Below, piece by piece: positions 23,401 through 33,779 of a DNA stretch of 64,000 bases; position 1 is the stretch's first letter; every line of letters begins with the position of its first letter. Source of the DNA: Clusia tigrina (lineage: Eukaryota; Arthropoda; Insecta; Diptera; Clusiidae); contig OV050033.1 of NCBI GenBank assembly GCA_920105625.2, positions 12,730,001 through 12,794,000 on the forward strand. Direction: 5' to 3'. The position numbers and the translations under genes were made by a program. A model generated the notes under the pieces. It had not been told where the DNA came from and ran no database searches. It was given only the letters and a program-made list of their open reading frames with translations.

Positions 23401-26400
23401 ATGAACGCCGTTGAACCCCACGTGATGGCGCAACCCCCACGCAAACGCAAATACTCCGACATCAGCGCCGCTATGTGCAAATGGCAACAGGCAGCCTCGG
23501 AAATGTTTCCATTCAACTCGTGATTTCTGGCCATGGTAATTAGCCACGTGTGCCTCAGCTCTGGCGTCGAGGCGTACGAATTGGCCAGCGAGTGTTGCAG
23601 TTCCAGTAAACGTTCGGGATCCATGTGGTGGGCCTGCATTTGCGCCGTGGCCATGAGCACAGTGCGCACCCGGCGTGTGAGGTCTTTCACCTCGATAGGA
23701 AAGCCGGTGCCTTTCATGGCCTTATCACTGTTGGCATAGCTGTTGATCAGCGAGAGACTCTCCTGGAAACGGGCATTATTGAGTCCGATCACATTGCCGA
23801 TCATTTGCGAAACCGAGATGATCACTTGCAGGTGCACGCGAGTCAATCCTTTGCGGCCGCTAAATTCGAAGTTGCTGCGCATCAGCAGATACAGCACCGC
23901 ACAGGACTCGTGGCGTATTTGCACCAGACGACTATCACAAGCCTTCAGCAACTCGTACACCATTTGGCCACAAAGTATGGCATTGCCCTTGAAGAGCGCC
24001 GGTGAGAAATTGTTGATGAACGCTCGCAATGCGGCAAAGACGTGCTTCGACAGACTCTCCGACTGACCGAGCTGCAGGAAACGCAGATAGACACGTGCCA
24101 CCTTCGGCAGCACCATACTATCGTGCAGCTTCTCACGGAACTGCACCACATACAGGCCCAGACAATCCAATATAATCATGCCCATCTCGGTGGCCAAATT
24201 CGACTCGTACAGAGCCAGCTGATTGCGTACGGTCTCATCGATGAGAGTCTCACGATTGGCCGCCAGATTGAGGGTGCCGGTTTCATGTGCATTGCCACTG
24301 TTCTCCAAAATTGGGTGCGCTATACGCGCTGGCAGAGTACTCGCCTTGGCAGTGCGAGCGGCGCGCGCATCTTTGCCCTCCTCGTTGACATTCAGGTGCT
24401 TCTTGCCCACATAGCGGAACTGCAACAGACACAGTTCGAGTATAGTGAGGAAGCCTATGGTCTCCGTCTCATTGGTATTTTGCCACCAGCCGATCATTTG
24501 CTCCTGCGACAGATGCTTGACCACGAACAGAAAGCCGAGCAGCATGTCTTTGCTTTCGGAGGCGGTGAATTTATCACAGCGCGGCAGTTGAATGGGCTGC
24601 GTTACGCTGATCGAGCGATTGTGACCATTGCGTAAAGCCACCTCGGACTCATGGTTGCCATTTGTGATGGCGCCAATTGTGGTGGTATCCTGAGAACCCT
24701 AAAAAGAAGCCATACAACATTTTATAGTAGATATTGTTATCGTAACAGGAGTTGTGCTGAAAACAAGCAGACGTTACCAGCCTAGTACTCACCTGGGATC
24801 CTGATGTCAGTGAATTTAGGGACGAGTCAGAAATGCCATTGCTAATGGCCTGACCGGCTATTGCAGCCAAGTAGTTTGTCTCCTTTATGTGCACTGAAGC
24901 GCGGAACGGACTCGGATGCTCTATATGCATAGTCATGCGATTCTTGACACGTGGTGTTGAAGTCGCCGAAGTCATGGCGGAATCCTTGGCAAAGACGTAA
25001 CTGCTCGAGCAAGACAGACGCTGTGTGTAGGAGGCTGAGTCCGCATAAACGTGCCCATTCGGTGTAGCAGTCTCGGACAAATCGTCAATGCGCTGCAAAT
25101 TATCCATAACGATGCCCAACCAAGGCACATAGAGCAACGCTATGCGGGCCAGTTGTCCACGATGCTGGTAACGGTCGTCCAGCTCGTGTTTGGCCAGCAG
25201 ATTTTTGAGTATATTCAAGGCGTGCAGGCGCACATTGGTCACCTCGTTCAAACTGCTCTTCAGCTCCAGTAAAAGCAAACCGGACAGAAAGTGTTGGCGG
25301 CAAAATTCCTCGGAGAGGGAAAAGTGTTGCATCATTTCGGGCGGACGGTTTTTCGGATTCAATACGAACGGCAAATTCAGCGGCACGTAATGTTCGTGCA
25401 AGCAGATCTCCTGCAGGAAGTTGAACTTGAATTCCTGCAGAGTGCGCGGATCGCCCGGTGCGAACTGCTCCATGTAGCACCGTATCAGCTTGAAAACAAA
25501 GCCGCGGTCCATGAACGTCAGGCAACGACGCAAAAACTGCGACAGGGCCTTATTCAGTTGCTGTGTCTCCACAGGCAGATCTTTGTAGCGCGAGATGAGG
25601 AATGGTATCAGTACATTAATCAGGCTCTCCAATTTGGCAGAGTAGTCCTTGGGAAAGCGTTCATTGCGCATCATGCGTATACGTCCCGAGTCCAGCAAAT
25701 ATTGCGCCATGCTCTTGATAACCAACTCAAAGAAGATACCAGAGTAGCGCATGAACTTGTTGACTATGAGGAAATCTGTGTTGTTTGGATGCAGTATCGC
25801 GGGCAAATGCTTGCACAGCTCACCGTGCACCGTACGTGAGGTCTTCTGACTGTAGTACGGAGCGTGAAATACAAACTTCACGTAAGCGCTGAGCAGCTCC
25901 TTGCGGCCCGCCTCCTCCATTACCATGTGTATAATGTTGATGAGCAAACGTATGATATTCAGACCGATCTCATCCGACTGGGTGTGCACCAACAGCGTGA
26001 ACAACTCATTCAGCACCGTGGGCAGGTAATTAATCAGCGAGCTAGTGTCAATGGCATGAGCGGCTTTCAAAATCTTGCACGTTTCCGTTTCAGCCGGTAG
26101 AGCAGTGGTCTTGCCACCTTCCAGCAAACGTTCACAATGGGCGAATAGATTGTGCAAGTGTTGATCCGCGGTCAGCACAGTGGAGTCCATGCGGAAAGCC
26201 ACTGCGAAAAGTGGCCGTTGGCCGTCTATCCATTGAATATCCGGACCGCAGTTCTGCTAAAAATATGGTATTGTTTTGTAGCCATGTAAAGGACAGATTC
26301 AGATACAGAACCAGATGCAGAGGCAAGGCCAGAGGCAGAAGCAGAGGCAGAGGCAAGAACAAAGTGAAAAGTTGTGTGTGAAAAATGAGCAGAGATGTCA

Positions 26401-29400
26401 GTATAGATGTAGGAGTATAATGTTGTAGTATAGAGATGTATGGATGTATAAATGTAGTTGTTGTTGTTGGTATGGCACATGGGAGCACAGCATAGTATCC
26501 GAGGGAGGTACGAGTACGCATGAAATTATGAAGAAGAATGAAAAAGTTATAACAATTTTTTAGGAAATGAAATGGAATGACCAAGTGCAGGCATGGATTT
26601 GATGGAAAGTGAAAAAGGTGCAGGTATGTGTATGTGTGTGTAAGTGTGAATGGGTAAAAAAATATAAAAATATACAGGTAGGTTAGTTAAATTTGCATGA
26701 AACAAGCCATAAAAGCAAATAATCAAATAATTTTAACTTAGTTGTAAGAGTTATAAAGTTGTAACTTTATAAAGCAACAAACTGTGAACGGGTTAGATCT
26801 CAAGGTCATCCAAATATACGACACCTACACTATTTTAACCAAGTTTGCAGCACAGTTTCTAAAAAATATGTTCATGGAGTCATTTTGCCCGATCGGGAGG
26901 GAGTGCATGTACTCAAGTACGCTGAAAATGGAATTGATTTGAAGAGACTATGATAGAGAGGGGAGAAAACGCCAATAAAATGGCAGTGAGCAAACTGCTC
27001 TGTTTGTGATCTGGTACAAATCTACCTCGAAATTTTGAAACAGTTTACACCATTTTAATACCAGTAAATTGGAAAGAAAAATTGTTTAAACCACGATTAG
27101 GCTCGAGACATTCAAAGACTTTCCTTTAAATGTGAAACTAGTAATAAATGAATATCACGAACACATGTACTACTATGAGAATATACTGAGTGACCAGAAA
27201 AAAGTGTACGCAAAATTGAATTGCAGAATTTTTAGCGAAATTTTGGTTATTGAGTTAAATTTATGCTTTTAAAATCGTGTTTTCTTCAATATCTTTCTTG
27301 TTTTTGAATGCAAAACAATGAAAAACACATTAATAATAGGACTTCACAACCTCTATGAACGTAAATATACAATAAATAAACATCTATTTTACTTTTCAGA
27401 GAATATGGTATAAGGAAAATTTAAGAATCCCTGGCTAGTGCGCTGCTGTGTAGTTCACATTGACATCCACCCTCGCATTTACAGTGCACTGTTGATGCTG
27501 TTAATTTACAGAGAGTTAACAGCCCACCCCAAAAGGTTCAAAGCAAACAGAGCTCTCAGCAAATGATAACAGTGCCAACTTAACAGAGCGTCACAACAGA
27601 AGCGGGGAGGAAAATGTATGGACAACTATGCCAAACACTGCAAGGATACCATCCTTATAGTCCTTATAATGTGTATTGCATGTACGACTCCGTGGCGCAA
27701 TTGGTAGCGCGTCTGACTCCAGATCAGAAGGTTGCGTGTTCAAGTCACGTCGGGGTCAAATTTTTTTTCCTAACTTTCTTCATACGAGCATAATCATAAC
27801 TGAAATGAAATTTTTATAATTATAAATCACTCTTCTAATCAATATAAATATATAAGGTGTGCGAATAGGTTGAAAACATGCAAAATCACATACAATAATA
27901 GCAAACACTGCCAACAATTTGTCGGGTGTTTGTGCTGATAACAAATCAGGGGAAGCGGAGGCATGGTAAAACTTTTTTACGGCACGAATCATAATTTGAT
28001 GTGTTTGCGTACCAAAATAAATTGTTTGTATATTATATTTTCCTATGAATTGGGAATTGGGTTTTATATCTTAATCATTCGCTACAACAGAATTTTTCTA
28101 TATATATACTTAAATATACTTATCTAATTGTACCAATAACTGCCTTAGTGAAAGACAAAATTACTGAGTAACTTATTAACTAACTACAGGGTATTGATAT
28201 GTAAACTATTAATAGGTACTAATGGAATGGGAGATAGCGGAACCCTTTGCAGATAATGCACTTAATTAGTTTGTTAATTTCTCCATACTGAGACTTCAAA
28301 TTTTTCAAGATGTGTTTTGAAACGGCAAGTACAATTTACTCGTTACGTGCTTAGGGTAAATTCATATGCCAGCCCCATTCACCCGCTTGCAAAACTCAAC
28401 ATTTCCACCTAAGGAACTAATTGCATATATAGCCACCTTATGTTTATTATTACTGACTACCTGTATTTTAACCCACTTCACTGTGAAGCAGCTTTTTATT
28501 ATTACTATCAAACCTGAATAAGTCCGATGCACTGTTCTTTGAGCTCATGAAATAATTTTTCTATTATAGTGCTGTAGTCAAGGCATTTCCTCATATTGCA
28601 AAGTTAATCTAACTCAACCACATAACCTAATATTTAAGCATGCAAATTAATGAGTGGCTCATGCTGGTAGCGCCCTGACCAACTGTGTGCTTCAGAATAT
28701 GCCAATGAAATTCGTCACTGAATCCGGCGCCACCCCTGCTGTAACTGTTAACGTAACATTGGCGCTACAGTGCCTTAACAGCGCAAGCAAATGCGACCAA
28801 GGCAACAAACATATTGATTAGATGCAAATGCTTTTTAAAGCTTTTGGGGCAAACATGACTCCGTGGCGCAATTGGTAGCGCGTCTGACTCCAGATCAGAA
28901 GGTTGCGTGTTCAAGTCACGTCGGGGTCAAGCAGATACACTGCTGATATTTTGCAAACATCAAATATTTTTTTAACATTTCATACATGCTCCTTGTCACT
29001 TACCCCTTTGCCCAGGCCCAGCGGCTGTATGGACAGATAGCCGACTGGTAGTGAAGTGGCTACGGACAGTACCTGCTCCTCCAAATTAATCTTGCCTCTT
29101 TGCAATAGCGGCAGCCAAGCATAGCCGATGGGAGTTTCGAATGTCGCATTGGCATCACGTTTCTTACCCAAATTACACGAGACATGATAGAAGGAGAATA
29201 GCAAATGATGTTCGGGAAAGATACCCAAAGGTAGACGCATTTTGACCTCCTCATACCAGGTGGGCGTGGTGTTGTGATGCAGTACGGGAGTGGCAATTTG
29301 GGAGACCAGAAAATCATGTCCCGGCCGGCCATAAATGCACTACGGAGAAGATACGAGCAAAATTAGTAGAAGAAAGTGGAATAATTTGTGAAATGATTCC

Positions 29401-32400
29401 AAAAGGTGGTGTATACCTTAAGCGGCTTGGTGTGCTCATCGTCCGAATCACGCAATTCGACCACTACGGTTATGTTGCGAGCACGGGAAAATATCTTTTG
29501 GCTATCGAACTGCAAACTCAACGGATACACAAAGAGATGGTTGCAGAATGTTGTGTGTGGATGCGTATCACGCTCGCAGCTGCTTTGAAATTCCGTTAAC
29601 TCCAGCGTGGGTGACTTGGCAGGGAAGCTGAAATTAGCCTGTGGTACGAGCGATTTGCTAAAAGAACCTAAAGGCCAGGAGAAAATTATATTAATAAGTT
29701 TATATATATACGGAAAAGTGTGAATGAATACCACAGTAGACAGGTTTGAGGTACTCGTATTACCTAATTCTATCAGCCGGGTCCATGCAAACATCACCAA
29801 CTCACCTTGCACTTTCTCAATTTCCTCCACGTTTAGCTTCAAGTAGCCCGGTATCACCGTCAACTTGCTCAGCTTATCTGGTTTTCTATATTCCGCCAAC
29901 AGCTTTAAGAGCTCCTCGTCCTTCAGCTTCTGAGCTTCCTGTCTGTAAATGGTGGTAAACTCGACCTCCCCGTTTTCCGAATCCAGCTCTGTACTGTACA
30001 ATCGGAAAAGCGGTTTGGCTGCCCAACCGAATGGTTGACGATAGTGTCCAATATGCTGGGCATAACTCCGCGCCGATTTGTATAGTTTTAAAGCAACCTT
30101 CGGATCGCGTCCAGTCTTCAGATACGGCTCAACCGCTTGCACAATATTGCCTTGCAGTATCTTCTCCACTTTCACCACCAAAAATATATCCGCATGTGGA
30201 GCGGTTACGGAGAAAATGCCTTGCTTCAAGTGATTAAAATGCTGCCTGGTGCAAGCCACCAACTCCGGCGATAAGCCGTCGAACAGCGAAGCCTGAGCAT
30301 GCGCAACGTAACGTGTTTTCTCGTCACGTTCGTCACGTTTGGGCGCACAGCATGCGGCCACCGAGGCGGGCACTGGTGTGTGTGGCAGCATATCGCTGAC
30401 GTGATCCTCATTGATATTGAAATAAAACGATTCTGTTAGTTTGCGGCCCGCCCGCGCATCGTACAAAGCCAAACTGGTGATGTACGGTTCCACTTGGCAT
30501 AGACCCTCACCATCCGTTCCATCACTGGAGCACTGCAGTCGGAAACGCAAACCTTTGCATGCGACAAAAACACGTTTGCCAAATTGTTCGCGATATTGAT
30601 CGACATTGTCGGCAGGGGTGACTTTGGCGGGCGATTGGTAGCAGGCGAAAAGTCTGCGACGATTTTCGCGACGCGCTTGAGCTATCGAAATGTCCGTCTC
30701 GCGCCCATACTTTATCAATTGGGGATTCATCGACTGGTCTAAGCCTTTGAGGGTGCCAAACATCACAGTGCTGGGACTTGGCGGGGGAGCGCGTTCCAGT
30801 GAGGCCACACGCTTGTCTTCTTGTATCTTATTCTGCAGCAACACCAAAGACACTTTGCTGAGCCAATCTTTAAAGTCGTCCTCGTTTTCGGCAGCCAATG
30901 TAAAGGATTTGTGGCCGGCGGTCATGCGTAGTTCAAAACAGTATCGGCCACGTTTGGGATTCTAAGGAGAACTTCAGTTAATAAGGAGCGTATACGTAAA
31001 TAGAGAATCAATCCACAAGTTACCTGTACAACTTCTTTGCAAAAGTCCATAACGATTGTGGCCTTAGCCTCCCCTTGTTTTTCATCCTTGTGCAGTTCCA
31101 GTATATAAGTGCCATCTACTTCCTGGCGTAAGTAGCAATATCTGAAAATTGTGTAAAGAATGCATTACAAACATGTTTTAAACAAGGGCTACCAGTGCCC
31201 AGGATTCGTAAGCCCTTAGGGCATGTGAAGTTTTTCGTCTTTCGTATCCATACCAGCTGCATCACCGGGAAAGCTTCAGTCCATACAAAACCATACGGCT
31301 AAAGCTTCACACACTTATTGTATTCATGCTTGCGGCTGTGGAAAGCTTTTGAACTTACAATGGGAAGCTTACAGATATTTCTACCTACTAATAAAGGATC
31401 AGCTGGGACTGCTCTAAACTTAGCCCACCTTCTTTTAAATGATTTATTGCCAATATTGGCAAACATGCGATCCGAGCCGGAATCAGGACCTTTCAGCAAA
31501 TAGCCCTGCTTGGTGATCGTATCCGCCTGAGATCGGGTCATTTGCTCATCAATGCGATCCTGATCGGCATCAATTTCATACACCTCCTCTTTCAGCGTTT
31601 CCGGTGGATTTATTCTGCAAAGTGCAAAGCAAATGGAACAATTCAGCGAGTTGATAACATTGCCAATGACTCAAAAATGTTTGCGTCTCACTTTGGTAAA
31701 TCATGGCAAGTGCCTCCGTATGCGTTGTACTTGTAGTGTATCAAGTGATTCTTGGCACGATAAGTGTACAACGCTTGTCGTGTGAAGCGTGTACATTCCG
31801 CTCGACTGCCATTCAACGACTCATCCACATTGTCGACATCCTCAATCTCGTCGTCTTCCGGCTGCGCCAAGTTGTGCGACTTTAATGTGGATGTGGACGA
31901 AGACGAGGAGGACGGCTGTGCTGAACTGGGGCCAATGGTGGAGAGCGCTGATTCGTATGATTCGTGAGAGGACGTCGGCGACTTCACCACAGATACGGAT
32001 ACTGTTGACAGCTTTCCGGAGGCTTGTGAATTCTTACGCGATACATTGCCATTCTGTAAACTGGTCGTCGATTGATTACTGTTTTGGCGCCGTGTAATTT
32101 TCGGACTATTCGAGTAACTGCTTTCCCGACTGATACTGGCGCCAACTTTCGCCGTACCATTTGTGCTGTGCAGTGGACAAACAATGGCATTGTTCGGTGG
32201 ATCAAAATGATCTGTGATGGATTTTCCATTTGTGCGCAATTTTCGTGGCATAATGAGTTCCTTGAAGGAAAGGGCAAAGAATTTAAAATATTTTTATGGA
32301 GATAAGATGAATATTTTATATTTACCGACACATCATCATTGGGATATATGAGTAACTCCCGATGAGGATCATTCTGTATAACTGTTTTGTGCTTTGTTAT

Positions 32401-32442
32401 GAAACCTTCAAAGTCGATTGGTTCAACCACCAAAGGTCTGTT
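17244..32442 (-). CDS. Zir: Zizimin-type DOCK guanine nucleotide exchange factor (5'-incomplete, 13 exons found)
   Basis: Thirteen minus-strand exons, listed separately, join in phase to 2,231 residues. The domain order is that of DOCK-C/D proteins: conserved N-terminal block (about 1-230, with a Ser-rich insert), PH domain (about 262-368), DHR-1/C2 lipid-binding domain (about 745-930), armadillo-like middle (about 930-1750), and the C-terminal DHR-2 catalytic domain (about 1790-2220). The single PH domain marks the zizimin (DOCK9-11) group, whose only Drosophila member is Zir. DHR-2 exchanges GDP for GTP on Cdc42/Rac GTPases at membranes. The stretch [11 protein letters not shown] keeps the valine region that acts as nucleotide sensor in DOCK9. 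Vertebrate DOCK9 is about 2,070 residues; the excess here is mostly the Ser-rich insert. The first exon found begins [11 protein letters not shown], so an initiator exon is missing upstream. Two introns hold antisense genes. Confidence 0.92.
17564..17852 (-). CDS. Zir: Zir exon L (DHR-2 catalytic lobe C)
   Basis: Residues 2057-2153. It contains [21 protein letters not shown] and [20 protein letters not shown], the helix that carries the nucleotide-sensor valine in DOCK9. All visible residues fit an active exchange factor. The donor is TTTAG|GTTAAC. Confidence 0.93.
17921..18131 (-). CDS. Zir: Zir exon K (DHR-2 lobe B)
   Basis: Residues 1987-2057. [18 protein letters not shown] and [14 protein letters not shown] are among the most conserved stretches of DHR-2 in DOCK9-11; lobe B contacts the GTPase. 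The acceptor is TTTTGCAG and the donor AAAA|GTATAT. Confidence 0.93.
19371..21531 (+). CDS. nested gene: disordered PAM2-motif protein, two exons
   Basis: The coding sequence joins 19371-21304 and 21414-21531 (donor AAA|GTAAGT, acceptor CTTCCAG) and gives 683 residues. I chose ATG 19371; another ATG lies six codons further in. It sits inside an intron of the Zir orthologue on the opposite strand. Residues 25-38 ([14 protein letters not shown]) match the PAM2 motif, which binds the MLLE domain of cytoplasmic poly(A)-binding protein in Ataxin-2, Paip and Tob proteins. Residues 41-80 are Pro/Tyr/Gln-rich. Residues 99-138 are eight pentapeptides of the form A-E/D-M/L-x-x. The middle is charged, with acidic helices ([20 protein letters not shown]), and the C-terminal 170 residues are Lys/Ser/Thr-rich. 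No folded domain is evident. I do not recognise an orthologue. A role in mRNA translation or decay is inferred from the motif alone; germline expression is a common but untested expectation for such nested genes. Confidence 0.8.
19443..19484 (+). other. PAM2 motif coding segment
   Basis: Codons 25-38 of the nested gene. The defining residues are Leu27, Asn28, Pro29, Ala31, Glu33, Phe34 and Pro36, in the spacing L-N-P-x-A-x-E-F-x-P. In known PAM2 peptides Leu and Phe insert into two pockets of MLLE, and both are present. Confidence 0.8.
19665..19784 (+). repeat. 15-bp in-frame tandem repeat (eight pentapeptides)
   Basis: Eight consecutive 15-bp units within the nested gene encode [35 protein letters not shown] and AELLN. 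The DNA units are related (GCCGAGATGCGACAT-like), pointing to expansion of one unit while staying in frame. Confidence 0.85.
22880..23026 (-). CDS. Zir: Zir exon J (DHR-2)
   Basis: Residues 1938-1986: [20 protein letters not shown] then [16 protein letters not shown], the DHR-2 segment running into lobe B. Its donor CCA|GTGAGT opens the 4.7-kb intron that contains the antisense PAM2-protein gene. Confidence 0.92.
23085..24698 (-). CDS. Zir: Zir exon I (middle to DHR-2 lobe A)
   Basis: Residues 1400-1937, the longest exon. Landmarks are [56 protein letters not shown] and the start of DHR-2 ([17 protein letters not shown]). It ends [15 protein letters not shown] before GTAAGT. Large open frames on the opposite strand within it are shadows of this exon. 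Confidence 0.94.
24793..26256 (-). CDS. Zir: Zir exon H (armadillo-like middle)
   Basis: Residues 912-1399. It starts [17 protein letters not shown] after a TTTTTAG acceptor. Landmarks shared with DOCK9-11 are [32 protein letters not shown] and [15 protein letters not shown]. The helical middle serves as a scaffold and dimerisation region in the family. The end is a Ser-rich loop, finishing SGSQ before GTGAGT. Confidence 0.93.
26296..26360. repeat. degenerate (GAGGCA)n hexamer repeat
   Basis: About ten imperfect GAGGCA/CAGATG-like hexamers in the Zir intron, just upstream of exon H. The open frames across it, which read [10 protein letters not shown] and the like, are repeat translation. Confidence 0.7.
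27686..27757 (+). tRNA. tRNA-Trp (CCA), copy 1
   Basis: A complete 72-base cloverleaf. The 7-bp acceptor stem GACTCCG/CGGGGTC has one T-G pair. The A box is TGGCGCAATTGG and the B box GTTCAAGTC. The anticodon stem TCTGA/TCAGA closes the loop CTCCAGA, with anticodon CCA. There is no intron. An A discriminator and a T8 run just downstream give a Pol III stop. It lies in a Zir intron, opposite in direction to Zir. Confidence 0.97.
28857..28928 (+). tRNA. tRNA-Trp (CCA), copy 2
   Basis: Base-for-base identical to copy 1, 1,171 bp further on in the same Zir intron and same orientation. The 3' side lacks an immediate T run; a T-rich stretch follows after about 40 bp (ATTTTTTTAAC), which would extend the primary transcript. 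The 5' flank shares a short CAGTGCC..TTAACAG element with copy 1. Confidence 0.97.
29004..29339 (-). CDS. Zir: Zir exon G (DHR-1/C2)
   Basis: Residues 800-911. It starts [12 protein letters not shown] and contains [15 protein letters not shown] and [11 protein letters not shown], the core of DHR-1. The donor GGG|GTAAGT opens the 2.7-kb intron that holds two tRNA-Trp genes on the other strand. Confidence 0.92.
29417..29667 (-). CDS. Zir: Zir exon F (start of DHR-1/C2)
   Basis: Residues 716-799. [17 protein letters not shown] and [14 protein letters not shown] are the opening strands of the DHR-1 domain, which in DOCK proteins binds phosphoinositides and places the GEF on membranes. The acceptor is CCTTTAG and the donor AAG|GTATAC. 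Confidence 0.92.
29806..30961 (-). CDS. Zir: Zir exon E (PH end to DHR-1 approach)
   Basis: Residues 331-716. It finishes the PH domain with its C-terminal helix ([14 protein letters not shown]), then carries family blocks [29 protein letters not shown] and [10 protein letters not shown], and ends at VEEIEKVQ. The donor is CAAG|GTGAGT. Codon usage and GC content are clearly coding, in contrast to the introns. Confidence 0.92.
31024..31141 (-). CDS. Zir: Zir exon D (PH domain middle)
   Basis: Residues 291-330. [16 protein letters not shown] and [13 protein letters not shown] continue the PH beta strands. The acceptor is ATTTTCAG and the donor CAG|GTAACT. Confidence 0.85.
31429..31614 (-). CDS. 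Zir: Zir exon C (PH domain start)
   Basis: Residues 229-291. After an acidic linker, TKQGYLLKG opens the PH domain (beta-1), and NKSFKRR matches the SFKRR at the start of beta-3 in DOCK9-11. The donor is AG|GTGGGC, a less common but acceptable site. The next exon restores the frame at Arg-Tyr. Confidence 0.85.
31692..32260 (-). CDS. Zir: Zir exon B with Ser-rich insert
   Basis: Residues 40-229. It starts [14 protein letters not shown] after a TTCAAG acceptor and ends [15 protein letters not shown] before a GTGAGA donor. Both ends match the DOCK9 family. About 110-140 residues between them are a low-complexity Ser/Asn/Thr-rich linker (for example [12 protein letters not shown]) followed by an acidic [12 protein letters not shown], absent from vertebrate relatives as I remember them. 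Confidence 0.85.
32326..32442 (-). CDS. Zir: Zir exon A (first exon found)
   Basis: Encodes residues 1-39 of the partial protein, from [14 protein letters not shown] to [11 protein letters not shown], the conserved block near the start of DOCK9-11 proteins. The acceptor is TTTACAG and the donor TCG|GTAAAT, both phase 0. No in-frame initiator ATG precedes it, so at least one upstream exon is required. Confidence 0.85.
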
Positions 32443-32645
32443 CTGTAAATAGAAACGAAAAAATTATTAAAAACCAGGCAGAGTTCTGGATAGTAGGTGG
32501 ATTTCCATTAAATATGATAACAAGAATGTCCTCAACAGACACTGAGAGTCGACTGCGTTAAGAGAGAAAAGAACAAGCGAGTACACTGAAAGCACGCTGT
32601 AACTTACGACATGGACGATGGAAAACGGTCACTGGTGGTGTAGAG

Positions 32646-33545
32646 AAGAGTGTAGACATAGAGAGCGAAAGAAAGACAGTGAGATTGAGAGAGACAGAGA
32701 GAAATAGGGATTTATAGAGAGAGATAGAGATATAGGGTAATAGATTAAGAGAGAAAAATAGGGATAGATAGGTAGAGAGAGAGAGGGCAAGAGGGAGAGA
32801 GAGAGAGGGAAAGAGGAAAAGAGAGATAAAGAGGGAAAGAGAGAGATAGAAGGAGAGCGAGATATAAAAAGGGAGAGAGAGAGAGACAGGGAAAGAGAAA
32901 GATAGAAGGAGAGCGAGATAGAAAAAGAGAGATAGAAAGAGAGGGAGAGTGAGAGAGAGGGTAAGTGAGAGAGAGAGAGAGATAGGGAGACTGAGAGGAG
33001 GAGAGAAATAGAGAGAAAGATAGAGATAAAAATAAAGAGCGATAGAGGGAGAGATATAAAGATATAGGGTGATAGATTGAGAGAGATATAGGGATAGATA
33101 GGTAGAGAGAGAGAGAGAGAGAGAAATAGACGGAGAGAGGAGAAAGAGAGGGAGAGAGATGGGGAGAGAGAAATAGACGGAGAGAGGAGAGAGAGAGGGA
33201 GAGAGAGAGGGAGAGAGAGCGAGATAAAACCGGAGGGGGAGAGAGAGGAGGAGAGAGGAAGAGAGAGAGCGATCAAGAAAAATAGAGTGAGAGAAAGAGA
33301 TAGAGATAGATAGAAATAAAGAGACAGAGAGAGATATTTATAGAGAGAAAGAGAGAAATAGAGAGAAAGAGAGAGACAGAGAGTGATATATATACACAGA
33401 AAGATAAAGAGAGAAATATATATAGAGACAAAGAGACAGAGACAGAGACAGAGAGAAATATATATAGAGAAAGATAAAGAGAGAGAGAGAGATAGAGACA
33501 GAGAGATAAAGATAAAGTGTGGTAGAGACAGAAAGATAATGGAAA
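32646..33545. repeat. about 0.9 kb purine-rich (GA)n tract
   Basis: Almost uninterrupted GAGA, GAGAGATA and GGAGAGAGA purine repeats on the plus strand. The matching minus strand is a CT/TCTC polypyrimidine tract. The 311-residue open frame across it is almost only Ser, Leu, Phe, Ile and Tyr and is a translation artefact. It begins about 200 bp upstream of Zir exon A and would be transcribed as a pyrimidine tract if the gene starts further upstream. Confidence 0.95.
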
Positions 33546-33779
33546 GAGTCCAAGAAGAATACAAGGAAGTTGACCGGAAAGAGTTACGCTATAATGTAGT
33601 AAAGCCTTACCATCTATTAAAATAACAACTTGAGAACTGTTAATAAATTAAGTTCTTTAAGAATAGTTTCCCAATTTTACCCACAACAGGGCCCCCATAA
33701 ATTTCTTTTCATCTTTAGAACTTGGCGGCAAGGTTTAGTGATGTGCGGTAGCTCGATGGAATTGGCACATAAATCACGA

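Noticed and set aside
24042..24635. 197-residue plus-strand open frame
   Set aside because: Lies wholly opposite Zir exon I, whose minus-strand product matches the DOCK family; a shadow frame.
25291..25839. 182-residue plus-strand open frame
   Set aside because: Shadow of Zir exon H on the opposite strand.
32590..32625. Candidate Zir exon ending CCATGTC|GTAAGT
   Set aside because: The donor looks good, but its phase does not join the phase-0 start of exon A and it adds no family-like residues.
32629..33564. 311-residue minus-strand open frame of Ser/Leu/Phe repeats
   Set aside because: It is the translation of the GA/CT simple tract; no complex sequence, start context or domain.
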